Below are positions 40,775 through 50,184 of a DNA stretch of 64,000 bases, in pieces. The stretch is from Actinoplanes teichomyceticus ATCC 31121. GTDB lineage: Bacteria > Actinomycetota > Actinomycetes > Mycobacteriales > Micromonosporaceae. How positions within the stretch are numbered: position 1 is the first letter of the stretch; the number at the start of each line of letters is the position of its first letter. The notes beneath the pieces are model-generated. The model saw nothing but the letters and a program-made list of their open reading frames with translations. It was not told the origin of the DNA and made no database searches. The translations under genes and the position numbers were made by a program. Where the stretch lies: positions 6,617,001 through 6,681,000 of the forward strand of contig NZ_CP023865.1 in NCBI RefSeq assembly GCF_003711105.1, written 5' to 3'.

Positions 40775-43700
40775 TCAGGCCGGCCCGTCCTCGAGGTCGC
40801 CCTCGGTCTCCAGGTAGAGCTGCTGGAGAGCGGTCAGCGTCGCGGGCTCCGGCGAGTCCCACAGCTTGCGCTCGGCCGCCTCCAGCAGGCGCTCGGTGAT
40901 GCCGTGCAGCGCCCACGGGTTGGACCGCTTCATGAACTCCTGGTTCTCCGCGTCCAGGGCGTAGGTCGCGGCGAGCTGCTCGTACATCCAGTCGGTCACC
41001 ACGCCGGCGGTCGCGTCGTAGCCGAACAGGTAGTCGACCGTGGCGGCCAGCTCGAAGGCGCCCTTGTAGCCGTGCCGCCGCATGGCCGCGACCCAGCGCG
41101 GATTGACCACCCGGGCGCGGAAGATCCGCGCGGTCTCCTCGGTCAGGCTGCGGGTCCGCGTCGCGTCCGGGTTGGTGGAGTCCCCGATGTACGCCGCGGG
41201 CGCCCGGCCGGTCAGCGCACGCACCGTGGCGATCATGCCGCCGTGGTACTGGAAGTAGTCGTCGGAGTCGGCGATGTCGTGCTCGCGGGTGTCGATGTTC
41301 TTGGCCGCGACGTCGATCCGGCGGTACGCGTTCTCCATGTCGCCGCGGGCCGGCACCCCGTCCAGGTCCCGGCCGTACGCGAAGCCGCCCCAGACCGCGT
41401 ACACCTCGGCCAGGTCGGCGTCGTCGCGCCAGTTGCGGCTGTCGATCAGCGGCAGGATGCCGGCGCCGTACGCCCCCGGCCGGGACCCGAAGATGCGCAT
41501 GGTGGCCCGCCGCCAGTCGCCGTGCCCGCCCTGGTCGCGCAACGCGTGCTCGCGGACGAAGTTGTCCGGCTCGTCCAGTTCGGCGATCATCCGGAAGGCG
41601 TCGTCGAGCAGCGCCACCACGTGCGGGAACGCGTCCCGGAAGAAGCCGGAGATGCGGACCGTCACGTCGATCCGCGGGCGGCCCAGCTCGGCGCGGGGAA
41701 TCGGCTCCAGGCCGGTGACCCGGCGCGAGGCCGGGTCCCAGATCGGGCGTACGCCGATGAGCGCCAGCACCTCGGCGATGTCGTCCCCGGCGGTGCGCAT
41801 CGCGCTGGTGCCCCAGGCGGAGAGGCCGACCGACCGGGGCCACTCGCCGTAGTCCTGGCGGTAGCGCGTCAGCAGCGACTCGGCCATCGCCTGGCCGGTC
41901 TCCCAGGCCAGGGCGCTGGGGATCGCCTTCGGGTCGACCGAGTAGAAGTTGCGGCCGGTGGGCAGCACGTTGATCAGGCCGCGCAGCGGGGAGCCGCTGG
42001 GCCCGGCCGGGACGTAGCCGCCGTCGAGGGCGTGCAGCACGTTGGCCAGCTCGTCGGTGGTCCGGCTCAGCCGGGGCACCACCTCGGTCGCCGCGAACGC
42101 CAGCACCCGGCGTACGTCCGGATCGTCGGTCAGGCCGGCCGGGACCTCGGTCGGCCAGCCGGCCTCCTCCATCGCGGTGACCAGGGCGCGCGCCTTCTCC
42201 TCGATCGCGTCGGTCTCCGCGGTGGACGCGTCCTCGCGCAGGCCCAGCGCCTCCCGCAGCCCCGGCAGGGCGGCCACCTGCCCGGCCCACATCTGCCGGG
42301 CCCGCAGCATCGCCAGCACCAGGTTGATCCGGGCCTCACCGACCGGCGCCGAGCCGAGCACGTGCAGGCCGTCGCGGATCTGCACGTCCTTGACCTCACA
42401 CAGCCATCCGTCGATGTGCATGATGAAGTCGTCGAACTGCTCGTCGTCCGGCCTGTGCTCCTGGCCCAGGTCGTGGTCCATCTTGGCGGCCTGGATGAGG
42501 GTCCAGATCTGCGCCCGGATGGCCGGCAGCTTCGCCGGGTCCAGCGCCGCGATGGTGGCGTGCTCGTCCAGCAGCTGCTCCAGACGCGCGATGTCCCCGT
42601 ACGACTCGGCCCGCGCCATCGGCGGGATCAGGTGGTCGACCAGGGTGGCGTGCGCGCGCCGCTTGGCCTGCGTGCCCTCCCCCGGGTCGTTGACCAGGAA
42701 CGGGTAGATCAGCGGCAGGTCGCCGAGCGCCGCGTCGGTCCCGTCGGACGCGGACATGCCCACGTTCTTGCCGGGCAGCCACTCCAGGTTGCCGTGCTTG
42801 CCCACGTGCACCACGGCGTGCGCGCCGAACTCGTCGGCGAGCCAGCGGTAGGCGGCCAGGTAGTGGTGGCTCGGCGGCAGGTCCGGGTCGTGGTAGATGG
42901 CGACCGGGTTGGCCCCGAAGCCCCGCGGCGGCTGCACCATCACCACGATGTTCTCGTCGCGCAGCGCGGCCAGCACGATGTCGCCGCCGTCGGTGTAGAG
43001 CTCGCCGGGCGGCGGGCCCCAGTGCTCCTCCACGCTCTCCCGGAAGTCCGCCGGCAGGGTGTCGAACCACTGCTTGTAGACCGCGCCGGGAATGCGCACC
43101 GGGTTGGCGGCGAGCTGCTCCTGCGTGAGCCAGTCCGGGTCCTGCCCGCCGGCCGCGATCAGGGTGTGCATCAGGCCGTCGCCGTCGTAGGAGCCGAACT
43201 CGCCGATCCGGTAGCCGCGCTCCTTCAGCGCGGCCAGCAGGGCCACCGTGGAGGCCGGCGTGTCCAGGCCGACCGCGTTGCCGATCCGCGCGTGCTTGGT
43301 CGGGTAGGCCGACAGCATCAGCGCGATCCGCCGCTCGGCCGGCGGGACGTGCCGCAGCCGCGCGTGCGCGACCGCGATCCCGGCCACCCGGGACGCGCGT
43401 TCCGGGTCGGCGACGTAGACCGACAGGCCGTCCGGGTCGATCTCCTTGAACGAGAACGGCACCGTGATGATCCGCCCGTCGAACTCCGGGATCGCCACCT
43501 GGGTCGCCGCGTCCAGCGGGGTCAGCCCGTCGTCGCTGGCCTCCCACGCGGCCCGGGAGCTGGTCAGGCACAGTCCCTGCAGGATCGGCACGTCCAGGTC
43601 CGCCAGCACGCCGACGTCCCACGCCTCGTCGTCGCCGCCCGCGCCGGCCGTCGCCGGGCGGGTGCCGCCGGCCGCCAGCACCGTCACCACCAGCGCGTCC

Positions 43701-44311
43701 GCCTTGCGCAGCTCGGCCAGCAGCTCCGGCGGCGCGGTCCGCAGCGAGGCCGTGAAGATCGGCAGCGCCCGCGCGCCCTTGGCCTCGATCGCCTGGCAGA
43801 GCGCCTCGACGAACCCGGTGTTGCCGGCCATGTGGTGGGCGCGGTAGTAGAGCACCGCGACGGTCGCCTCGCCGGCGCCGGACGCGGGCCGCTCCAGCCG
43901 GCCCCACTGCGGGCTCTGCACGGCGGGCGCGAAGCCGTTGCCGGTGAGCAGCACCGTGTCGGAGAGGAAGTCGTGCAGCGCGGCCAGGTTCTCCCGGCCG
44001 CCCTGGGCGAGGTAGGTGTGCGCGTCCGCGGCGATGCCCGCCGGGACCGTGGAGAGTTTCATCAGCTCGGCGTCCGGCGCCATCTCGCCGCCGAGGACCA
44101 CCACCGGGACGTCCCCGGCCAGCAGCGCGTCCAGCCCCTCCTCCCAGGCCCGGCGGCCGCCGAGGATGCGCACCACGACCAGCTCGACCCCGTCGAGCAG
44201 GGCCGGCAGGTCGGTGACCTGGGTGCGGGCCGGGTTGCCCAGCCGCCACGCCGAGCCGCTGGCCCGGGCGCTGAGCAGGTCCGTGTCGGACGTCGACAGC
44301 AGCAGAAACAC
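40775..44311 (-). CDS. cobN: Cobaltochelatase subunit CobN
   Basis: The 1178-residue large subunit of aerobic cobaltochelatase inserts cobalt into hydrogenobyrinic acid a,c-diamide, using AAA+ partners (CobS/CobT or ChlI/D-like), which are not in the window. Family blocks are visible: MLSAYPTKHARIGNAVGLDT, VMVQPPRGFGANPVAIYHD, the strongly conserved VHVGKHGNLEWLPGK, and ISGFFRDAFPHVVALLDDAF. MENAYRRIDVAAKNIDTREH and GYKGAFELAATVDYLFGYDA follow. The length is normal for CobN. The GTG start at 44311 follows a cobalamin riboswitch, so B12 should repress it. It is transcribed away from cobG. Confidence 0.95.
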   Translation of the reverse strand: MFLLLSTSDTDLLSARASGSAWRLGNPARTQVTDLPALLDGVELVVVRILGGRRAWEEGLDALLAGDVPVVVLGGEMAPDAELMKLSTVPAGIAADAHTYLAQGGRENLAALHDFLSDTVLLTGNGFAPAVQSPQWGRLERPASGAGEATVAVLYYRAHHMAGNTGFVEALCQAIEAKGARALPIFTASLRTAPPELLAELRKADALVVTVLAAGGTRPATAGAGGDDEAWDVGVLADLDVPILQGLCLTSSRAAWEASDDGLTPLDAATQVAIPEFDGRIITVPFSFKEIDPDGLSVYVADPERASRVAGIAVAHARLRHVPPAERRIALMLSAYPTKHARIGNAVGLDTPASTVALLAALKERGYRIGEFGSYDGDGLMHTLIAAGGQDPDWLTQEQLAANPVRIPGAVYKQWFDTLPADFRESVEEHWGPPPGELYTDGGDIVLAALRDENIVVMVQPPRGFGANPVAIYHDPDLPPSHHYLAAYRWLADEFGAHAVVHVGKHGNLEWLPGKNVGMSASDGTDAALGDLPLIYPFLVNDPGEGTQAKRRAHATLVDHLIPPMARAESYGDIARLEQLLDEHATIAALDPAKLPAIRAQIWTLIQAAKMDHDLGQEHRPDDEQFDDFIMHIDGWLCEVKDVQIRDGLHVLGSAPVGEARINLVLAMLRARQMWAGQVAALPGLREALGLREDASTAETDAIEEKARALVTAMEEAGWPTEVPAGLTDDPDVRRVLAFAATEVVPRLSRTTDELANVLHALDGGYVPAGPSGSPLRGLINVLPTGRNFYSVDPKAIPSALAWETGQAMAESLLTRYRQDYGEWPRSVGLSAWGTSAMRTAGDDIAEVLALIGVRPIWDPASRRVTGLEPIPRAELGRPRIDVTVRISGFFRDAFPHVVALLDDAFRMIAELDEPDNFVREHALRDQGGHGDWRRATMRIFGSRPGAYGAGILPLIDSRNWRDDADLAEVYAVWGGFAYGRDLDGVPARGDMENAYRRIDVAAKNIDTREHDIADSDDYFQYHGGMIATVRALTGRAPAAYIGDSTNPDATRTRSLTEETARIFRARVVNPRWVAAMRRHGYKGAFELAATVDYLFGYDATAGVVTDWMYEQLAATYALDAENQEFMKRSNPWALHGITERLLEAAERKLWDSPEPATLTALQQLYLETEGDLEDGPA

Positions 44312-44334
44312 GCGTGCGCTCCCCCTCGGGGTCC

Positions 44335-44460
44335 GCGCCCCGGGTCGTAGAGATCACGGCGACCGGAGTTCCTGGCTGCCGGGCAAGCCCGGTCACAGTG
44401 GCGGGACCGCGCCGGACTCGCACCGGCTTCCTCCGCGGCGTCGCCGCTGAAATTCACTTG
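44335..44460 (-). promoter_or_regulatory. Cobalamin riboswitch controlling cobN
   Basis: Read on the minus strand the leader shows GAGGAAGCCGGTGCGAGTCC, then GGCGCGGTCCCGCCACTGTGA (B12-box core GCCACTG, on the plus strand at 44396-44402), a hairpin GCCGGG..., and GCCAGGAACTC. The order GGAAxxxGGTGxxAxTCC, GCGGxCCCGCCACTG, then GCCAGGA is the cobalamin riboswitch consensus. It ends about 25 nt before the cobN GTG, so translation-level repression by B12 is likely. Confidence 0.92.
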
Positions 44461-44605
44461 GTCCGCTACACGCTACTGGACGCCGCCGGGCCGCCGCGGG
44501 GTGACACTGCCGACGAGCGTGGTCGGGCTGCGCCGACGGCCCCCGGTGTGACGCTGCCGACCCGAGGATGCGGCGCTGTCGGAGGCCGCCCGTAGTATCC
44601 GGGCC
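44461..44605 (+). promoter_or_regulatory. Divergent cobN/cobG promoter region
   Basis: It contains the cobN transcription start region and, on the plus strand, TAGTAT (44593-44598) 7 nt before the cobG GTG. It carries a repeated motif GTGACxCTGCCGACxxG (about 44501 and 44547). No riboswitch is visible on the cobG side. Confidence 0.5.
44593..44598 (+). promoter_or_regulatory. Probable -10 element of leaderless cobG promoter
   Basis: TAGTAT, an almost perfect -10, lies 7 nt before the cobG GTG; there is no room for a Shine-Dalgarno. Confidence 0.6.
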
Positions 44606-45889
44606 GTGACACGCCTGAGACGGTCCGACACCGACGCCTGCCCCGGCGCGCTGCGGCTGCACCCCGCCGCCGACGGCCTGCTGGCCCGGGTCCGGCTGCC
44701 CGGCGGCGCGCTGAGCGGCGCCCAGCTGCGCTCGCTGGGCGAGCTCGCCGAGGAGTTCGGCGACGGCCGGCTGGAGCTGACCTCCCGGGCGAACCTGCAG
44801 CTGAGAGCCCTGCGGGCGGAGGATGCGCAGGCGTTGGCGGCACGCTTGCGCGCCGCCGGTCTGCTGCCCTCGGCGACCCACGACGCGGTCCGCAACATCG
44901 CCGCCCCGCCGCTCGCCGACGATGGCGTACGCGGCCTGGTGGCCGGCCTGGACGCCGCCGTCCGCGCCGATCCGCGGCTGGCCGCGCTGCCCGGCAAATT
45001 CCTGTTCGCTATCGGTCACGTGCCGCTCACCGCGGATGTCGCAGCGGTCCCCGCGGCGGACCCGGCCGGCCGGGCGGGCGAGCACTACGCGCTGCGCTTC
45101 GGCGGGCACGACACCGGGCTGCGGGTGAGCCCCACGGCGGTGGTGCCGGCGCTGCTCGCGGGCGCGCACGCGTTCCTGGCCGAGCGCGCGGCGCAGCGGA
45201 CCGGCGCGGCGGCCGCGTGGCGGCTGCGCGAGCTGGCCGACGGCCCGGCGCGGGTGTCCGCCCGGGTGGCGGAGGCGCTCGGGCTGGCGCCGGCCGGCGT
45301 GCCGGCGGCGGCCGTGGTGGAGGTTCTGGAGCCGGGTGAGCTGGTCGGCGTGGTGATCCGGAACGGTCAGGTCGCGGCGGGTGCGCTGGTGCCGCTGGGG
45401 CGGCTTGAGAGCGTACAGACGAGGGTGTTGCAGGACGCGGAGCGTCTGGTCGTCACGCCCTGGCGCGGCGTCCTGGCGACGGATCTCACCGCGGACGGCG
45501 CGGCGGCCTGGACCGCGCGGATGGCCGCGGCCGGGCTGGTGGTGACCGCGACGTCACGGTGGACCGGCGTCACCGCGTGCGCCGGGCGGCCGGGGTGCGC
45601 GCGCTCCCTCGCCGACGTGCGGGCCGACGCCGAGGCGGCGACCCGGTTCGTCGACGGGCTGCCGGCGCACTGGGTGGGCTGTGGGCGCGCCTGCGGGAGT
45701 CCGGCGGGCCGGCACGTGCGCGTCGAGGCGACGGCCGCCGGTTACCGGATCGTCGGCCACCCCGGCGACAGCGCGCCGGCGGGCGGCGATCCCGGCGGGA
45801 CCGCGGCGGACCCGGGCGGGGCCGAGGTGGTGGCGGTGGGCTCGGCGGGAGCGCTGGGCGACGTGGTGGCGGAGGCGAGGAGGGCCTGA
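44606..45889 (+). CDS. cobG: Precorrin-3B synthase CobG
   Basis: CobG is the oxygen-requiring ring-contraction monooxygenase of aerobic cobalamin synthesis; it carries a 4Fe-4S centre and shares the nitrite/sulfite-reductase fold. The 427-residue protein shows [20 protein letters not shown], then [21 protein letters not shown], and the cluster-binding cysteines [12 protein letters not shown] followed by [16 protein letters not shown] start with TAGTAT 7 nt upstream implies a leaderless message. Its stop overlaps the cobH start by 1 nt (TGATG), so cobG-cobH-cobIJ form an operon. Confidence 0.93.
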   Translation: MTRLRRSDTDACPGALRLHPAADGLLARVRLPGGALSGAQLRSLGELAEEFGDGRLELTSRANLQLRALRAEDAQALAARLRAAGLLPSATHDAVRNIAAPPLADDGVRGLVAGLDAAVRADPRLAALPGKFLFAIGHVPLTADVAAVPAADPAGRAGEHYALRFGGHDTGLRVSPTAVVPALLAGAHAFLAERAAQRTGAAAAWRLRELADGPARVSARVAEALGLAPAGVPAAAVVEVLEPGELVGVVIRNGQVAAGALVPLGRLESVQTRVLQDAERLVVTPWRGVLATDLTADGAAAWTARMAAAGLVVTATSRWTGVTACAGRPGCARSLADVRADAEAATRFVDGLPAHWVGCGRACGSPAGRHVRVEATAAGYRIVGHPGDSAPAGGDPGGTAADPGGAEVVAVGSAGALGDVVAEARRA

Positions 45890-46506
45890 TGGAGTACGAA
45901 CGGGACGGCGCACAGATCTACCGGCGGTCGTTCGCCACCATCCGGGCCGAGGCCGATCTGACCGGGCTGCCGGCTGACGTGGCCCGCGTGGTGGTGCGGA
46001 TGATCCACGCGTGCGGCATGGTCGACCTGGTGCGCGACGTGCGGTTCAGCCCGGGTGTGGCGACCGCGGCGCGGGAGGCGCTGCTGCGCGGCGCCCCGAT
46101 CCTGTGCGACGCGGAGATGGTGGCCTCCGGCGTGACCCGGTCCCGGCTGCCCGCCGACAACGAGGTGATCTGCACGCTGCGGGATCCGGCCGTACCGGAG
46201 ATCGCGGCCCGGATCGGCAACACCCGCAGCGCCGCCGCCCTCGATCTCTGGGGGGACCGCCTCGGCGGCGCCGTCGTCGCCGTCGGCAACGCGCCGACCG
46301 CGCTGTTCCGCCTCCTGGAGATGGTCGCGGCGGGCGCGCCGCGCCCGGCCGCGGTGCTCGGCATCCCGGTCGGTTTCATCGGCGCGGCCGAGTCCAAGGA
46401 GGCGCTCGCCGAGTCCGGACTGGAATACCTGATCGTGCGCGGGCGGCGGGGCGGCAGCGCGATGACCGCGGCCGCGGTGAACGCCCTCGCCTCGGAAGCG
46501 GAATGA
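45889..46506 (+). CDS. cobH: Precorrin-8X methylmutase CobH
   Basis: CobH moves a methyl group from C11 to C12, turning precorrin-8X into hydrogenobyrinic acid. The 205-residue protein matches: [35 protein letters not shown] with the catalytic His, [20 protein letters not shown], and [13 protein letters not shown] and [12 protein letters not shown] near the C-terminus. The ATG overlaps the cobG stop, and it lies 4 nt before cobIJ. It is the same family as CbiC of the anaerobic route; the pathway context says aerobic. Confidence 0.94.
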   Translation: MEYERDGAQIYRRSFATIRAEADLTGLPADVARVVVRMIHACGMVDLVRDVRFSPGVATAAREALLRGAPILCDAEMVASGVTRSRLPADNEVICTLRDPAVPEIAARIGNTRSAAALDLWGDRLGGAVVAVGNAPTALFRLLEMVAAGAPRPAAVLGIPVGFIGAAESKEALAESGLEYLIVRGRRGGSAMTAAAVNALASEAE

Positions 46507-46510
46507 GGAC

Positions 46511-48217
46511 ATGACGAACGACGTGGCACCCGGGCGGCTCTACGGCGTCGGGCTCGGCCCCGGCGACCCCGAGCTGATCACGATCAAGGCGGCCCGGCTG
46601 ATCGAGGCGGCCGACGTGGTCGCCTATCACGCGGCCCGGCACGGGCGCAGCAACGCGCGCGCCATCGCGGCCGGTCACCTGCGCGAGGGGCAGATCGAGG
46701 AGGCCCTGATCTACCCGGTGACCACCGGGACCACCGATCATCCGGGCGGATATCAGGGCGCCATCGACGAGTTCTACGAGCAGGCCGCGGCCCGGCTCGC
46801 CGCGCACCTGGACGCCGGCCGGGACGTGGTGGTGCTGGCCGAGGGCGACCCGTTCTTCTACGGGTCCTACATGCACATGCACAAGCGACTGGCGCACCGC
46901 TACGAGACCGCCGTCGTGCCCGGTGTGACCTCGGTGAGCGCGGCCTCGGCGGTGCTCGGCCGGCCGCTGATGGAACGCGACGAGGTGCTCACCGTGCTGC
47001 CCGGCACGCTGCCGCCGGACGAGCTGGCGCGGCGGCTGGCGGCCACCGACTCGGCCGCCGTGATGAAGCTGGGCCGCACCTTCACCGGGGTGCGCACCGC
47101 GTTGCGGCAGGCCGGGCGGCTGGACGACGCGTTCTACGTGGAGCGCGCGACGATGGCGCAGGAGCGGGCCGGACGGCTGGCCGACGTGGACCCGGCGACC
47201 GTGCCGTACTTCTCGCTGGCTCTGCTGCCGAGCCCGGCGGCGGCGGCGTTCGCCGCGACCACCGACGGCGCCGCCCCCTCCGCCCCGCCCACGGCGGCGG
47301 GCGCCGGAACCACCCCGCCCACGGCGGCGGGCGCCGGAACCACCCCGCCCACGGCGGCGGGCGCCGGAACCACTGCCGTGGGCGCCGGATCCGCCGCGGC
47401 GGGCGGCGGCGCCATGCTCACGGCGGCGGGCGGCGGGGGTACTGCCGTGGGCGCCGGGGCCGCGCCGATGGGTGGCGTCACCGTGGTGGGGCTCGGGCCC
47501 GGCGCCCGGGAGTGGCTCACCCCGGAGGCGCGGGCCGCGCTCGACGAGGCCGACGACCTGGTCGGCTATCGGACGTACGTGGACCGGGTGCCGGTCAACC
47601 CGCGGCAGCGGCGGCACGCCTCGGACAACCGGGTGGAGGCCGAGCGGGCCGCGTTCGCGCTGGACCTGGCCAAACGGGGCCGCCGGGTGGTGGTGGTCTC
47701 GTCCGGCGACCCGGGCGTGTTCGCGATGGCCGCCGCCGTGCTGGAGGTCGCCGAGGATCCGCAGTGGAAGGACGTGCCGGTGCGGATCGTGCCGGGGTTG
47801 ACCGCGGCGCAGGCGGTGGCGAGCCGGGCGGGCGCGCCGCTCGGGCACGACTTCTGCATCATGTCGCTCTCCGACCGGCTCAAACCGTGGTCGATCATCG
47901 AGACCCGGCTGGCCGGCGCGGCCGCCGCCGACCTGGTGATCGCGCTCTACAACCCGGCCTCGCAGAGTCGCAAGGAGCAGCTGGTCCGGGCTCGGGAGCT
48001 GCTGCTGGAGCACCGCGCGGCGAGCACCCCGGTGGTGATCGGGCGGGACGTCGGCGGCCCGGAGGAGTCGGTGCGGATCACCACGCTCGGCGGGCTCGAC
48101 CCGGCCGCTGTCGACATGCGCTGCCTGCTGATCGTCGGCTCGTCCCAGACCAGGGTGGTGAGCAGGGCGAACGGCGACGTCGTCGCGTACACCCCGCGGC
48201 ACTACCCGGCCACCTAG
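46511..48217 (+). CDS. cobIJ: Fused precorrin-2 C20- and precorrin-3B C17-methyltransferase CobIJ
   Basis: The 568-residue protein has two tetrapyrrole methylase halves. Residues about 1-240 are CobI (YGVGLGPGDPELITIKAARL, GDPFFYGSYMHMHKRL, PGVTSVSAASAVLG), methylating precorrin-2 at C20. Residues about 318-568 are CobJ (GVTVVGLGPGAREWLTPEAR, VSSGDPGVFAMAAAVLEV, CIMSLSDRLKPW, LYNPASQSRKEQL), methylating precorrin-3B at C17. The same fusion is known in mycobacteria. The joining segment (about 255-318) is an Ala/Gly/Pro/Thr linker encoded by 30-bp tandem DNA repeats. CobG, which acts between the two steps, is in the same operon. The ATG has GGA 5-8 nt upstream. Confidence 0.93.
   Translation: MTNDVAPGRLYGVGLGPGDPELITIKAARLIEAADVVAYHAARHGRSNARAIAAGHLREGQIEEALIYPVTTGTTDHPGGYQGAIDEFYEQAAARLAAHLDAGRDVVVLAEGDPFFYGSYMHMHKRLAHRYETAVVPGVTSVSAASAVLGRPLMERDEVLTVLPGTLPPDELARRLAATDSAAVMKLGRTFTGVRTALRQAGRLDDAFYVERATMAQERAGRLADVDPATVPYFSLALLPSPAAAAFAATTDGAAPSAPPTAAGAGTTPPTAAGAGTTPPTAAGAGTTAVGAGSAAAGGGAMLTAAGGGGTAVGAGAAPMGGVTVVGLGPGAREWLTPEARAALDEADDLVGYRTYVDRVPVNPRQRRHASDNRVEAERAAFALDLAKRGRRVVVVSSGDPGVFAMAAAVLEVAEDPQWKDVPVRIVPGLTAAQAVASRAGAPLGHDFCIMSLSDRLKPWSIIETRLAGAAAADLVIALYNPASQSRKEQLVRARELLLEHRAASTPVVIGRDVGGPEESVRITTLGGLDPAAVDMRCLLIVGSSQTRVVSRANGDVVAYTPRHYPAT
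47286..47375. repeat. 30-bp tandem repeat, three copies, in the CobIJ linker
   Basis: Units beginning CCGCCCACGGCGGCGGGCGC start at 47286, 47316 and 47346, encoding TAAGAGTTPP-type decapeptides. Degenerate copies continue to about 47465. Ten codons per unit preserve the frame, so linker length can vary without breaking either enzyme. Confidence 0.9.
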
Positions 48218-48540
48218 CGTCCGCGTCTCGTCCGGGTGACCCCGCCGCTGGGCGGCGGTGACACCGGCGAGGACGAACCGCGGCCCGACCGCCGGGCGGC
48301 GACCGGCAGGCGTGGGCGGCGGGCGGCAGGCATGGACGCCGGGCGGCAGGCGTGGACGCCGGGCGGCGGCCGGTCCGGCGGCGCCGGGCATCCGGCGGCG
48401 CCGCCCGCCCGGCGAACGGGTTTCCTGCTACCGACAAGCAACGGAGGGCAACCGCACTGCATCGACGGGTTACCTGATGGCAACGCGACGCGCGCCGATC
48501 GAGGGAGGCACGACGAAGGAACCCCAGTAAGGACTCCCCC
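48218..48540 (+). other. Intergenic leader upstream of the GH5-like gene
   Basis: No gene is seen. It holds a 20-bp direct repeat (GGGCGGCAGGCRTGGACGCC, copies near 48321 and 48341), a less GC-rich part from about 48415, two similar blocks starting ACGGGTTTCCTG and ACGGGTTACCTG about 40 nt apart, and AAGGA near the start codon. A long structured leader is possible, but no known riboswitch motif fits. Confidence 0.4.
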
Positions 48541-50184
48541 GTGAACTCTGCCGCTCGACGCGCCGCAATCGTGGCGTCCTCCCTGCTGCTGTCCGTGCTC
48601 GGCCCGGCCGGCCTCGCGTCGGCGGTCACCAAGGGCACCCCGGCGCCGACCCGGAGCACCGCGCCGGCGAGGACCGCGCTGCCGAAGACCACCCCGGCGA
48701 CGAAGACCCCGGCGAAGAGCATCCCGGCGAGGACGGCCCCGGCGAAGGCCACCCCGACCCGGACCGCCACTCCCACCCGGACCGCCACCCCGGCGAAGAC
48801 CGTGCGGAAGGCGACCGTGCCCACCCGGGCGAGCCGGCTGACCGCCGTGCGGGCCGCCAAGACGATCAACTACTACCCGTCGGATGCCGGCTGGTCGGCG
48901 ATGTGGACCCGGTTCGACGCCGGCAGGATCGAGGCGGACCTGGCCCGGGCGGCGGCACTCGGGGCGGACAACGTCCGGGTGATCGTCTTCCCGACCACGT
49001 TCGGCTATCCCACGCCGAAGGCCGACTACTCCGCCAAGCTGAACCGGTTCCTCAGCATCGCGCAGGGCCGGGGCCTGACCGTCAAGCTCACCCTGTTCGA
49101 CTGGTGGAACGCCTACTACGACCCGGCGGGCAGCGCGGTGTGGGCGAAGGCGATCCTCGCGCCGTACGCGAACGACCCGCGGGTGCTCTCGGTCGAGCTG
49201 CAGAACGAGTTCGACCCGACGAACGCGAAGGCGGTGACCTGGGTCAAGAAGATCATCCCCGCGGTCCGGGCGGCCGTGCCGACCATGCCGCTGACCCTGT
49301 CGGTCTCCGGCACCACCGGCTTCACCGGGCTGGCGAAGATCCGCACCGCGCTCACCGCCACCCCCCTGGACTTCCTCGACTTCCACTTCTACGGCGACTC
49401 GGAGCGGGCGCTCACCGAGATCCGCCGGGCGCAGGCCGCGGCCGGCAGCTACCCCATCGTGATCGGCGAGACCGGGCTGAGCACGGCCGCCAGCAGCGAG
49501 GGTGAGCAGGCGGCGTACCTGGCCCGGGTGTTCGCGGCGGCCCGGGTGGCTGGCGTCGCCTCGGTCGCCCCGTGGACGCTGTCCGACTTCAGCCCCGGCG
49601 CGATCCCGTCCAACTCGGCGGTCTCCAGGATCCCGGCGCAGTACCGGTTCGGCCTGTACCGCACGGACGGCTCGGCGAAGGCCGCCGCGGGTGTGGTGAA
49701 GGCCTGGTGGGCCGGTCAGCCGATCACCGACAGCGTCCTGGACCTCGGCTTCGAGGCGACCAGCGGCAACTCGCCGTGGCGTCCGTTCCTGGCCGAGGCG
49801 GGCACCGCGACGCGGGTCCGGGACGTCGCCCGCACCGGCACGTGGTCGGCGAAGTTCAGCAACACCGGGCGCGCCGGCGGCGGCCTGCCGTCGATCCGCA
49901 TCGCGCCGATCACCCCGGTGCAGCCGGGCCAGCGGTGGCACGCCGAGGCGTGGGCCCGGGGCCAGAACGCGACCGGCGCCAGCGAGATCGCGCTGAGCTG
50001 GTTCGACGCGAACGACCGATGGCTGGGCCAGACGACGTCGAATCGGGTGGCCATCGGCACCAGCGGCTGGACGAGGCTGACCGTGGACGTCACCGCCCCG
50101 GCCGGGGCCGCCGGGGTCCAGCTTCACCTCAAGTCGGGTGACAACCGCGGCTCGGTGTGGTTCGACGACGTGACGTTCTCCTGA
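48541..50184 (+). CDS. Secreted GH5-like glycoside hydrolase with C-terminal carbohydrate-binding domain
   Basis: The 547-residue protein has a signal peptide (AAIVASSLLLSVLGPAGLAS, cut near residue 28), then a Thr/Pro/Lys/Ala linker to about 95. A clan GH-A TIM barrel follows (about 105-395) with the acid/base in SVELQNEF (E223) and the nucleophile in PIVIGETGLS (E310). The last 145 residues form a jelly roll like CBM4/9 (LDLGFEATSGNSPWRPF, SGWTRLTVDVTAPAGA, GSVWFDDVTF). It probably cuts a beta-linked glycan. A GTG at 48541 precedes a clear signal. The 3' end overlaps the convergent glycosyltransferase operon by 61 bp, so it may act on the polysaccharide that operon makes (inference). Confidence 0.83.
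   Translation: MNSAARRAAIVASSLLLSVLGPAGLASAVTKGTPAPTRSTAPARTALPKTTPATKTPAKSIPARTAPAKATPTRTATPTRTATPAKTVRKATVPTRASRLTAVRAAKTINYYPSDAGWSAMWTRFDAGRIEADLARAAALGADNVRVIVFPTTFGYPTPKADYSAKLNRFLSIAQGRGLTVKLTLFDWWNAYYDPAGSAVWAKAILAPYANDPRVLSVELQNEFDPTNAKAVTWVKKIIPAVRAAVPTMPLTLSVSGTTGFTGLAKIRTALTATPLDFLDFHFYGDSERALTEIRRAQAAAGSYPIVIGETGLSTAASSEGEQAAYLARVFAAARVAGVASVAPWTLSDFSPGAIPSNSAVSRIPAQYRFGLYRTDGSAKAAAGVVKAWWAGQPITDSVLDLGFEATSGNSPWRPFLAEAGTATRVRDVARTGTWSAKFSNTGRAGGGLPSIRIAPITPVQPGQRWHAEAWARGQNATGASEIALSWFDANDRWLGQTTSNRVAIGTSGWTRLTVDVTAPAGAAGVQLHLKSGDNRGSVWFDDVTFS

Noticed and set aside
48415..48540. c-di-GMP or c-di-AMP riboswitch before the GH5-like gene
   Set aside because: It has GGGCAACC and GGCAACGCG-like pieces, but GCAAAGCC and the receptor motif are missing, and no ydaO-type conserved blocks are present.
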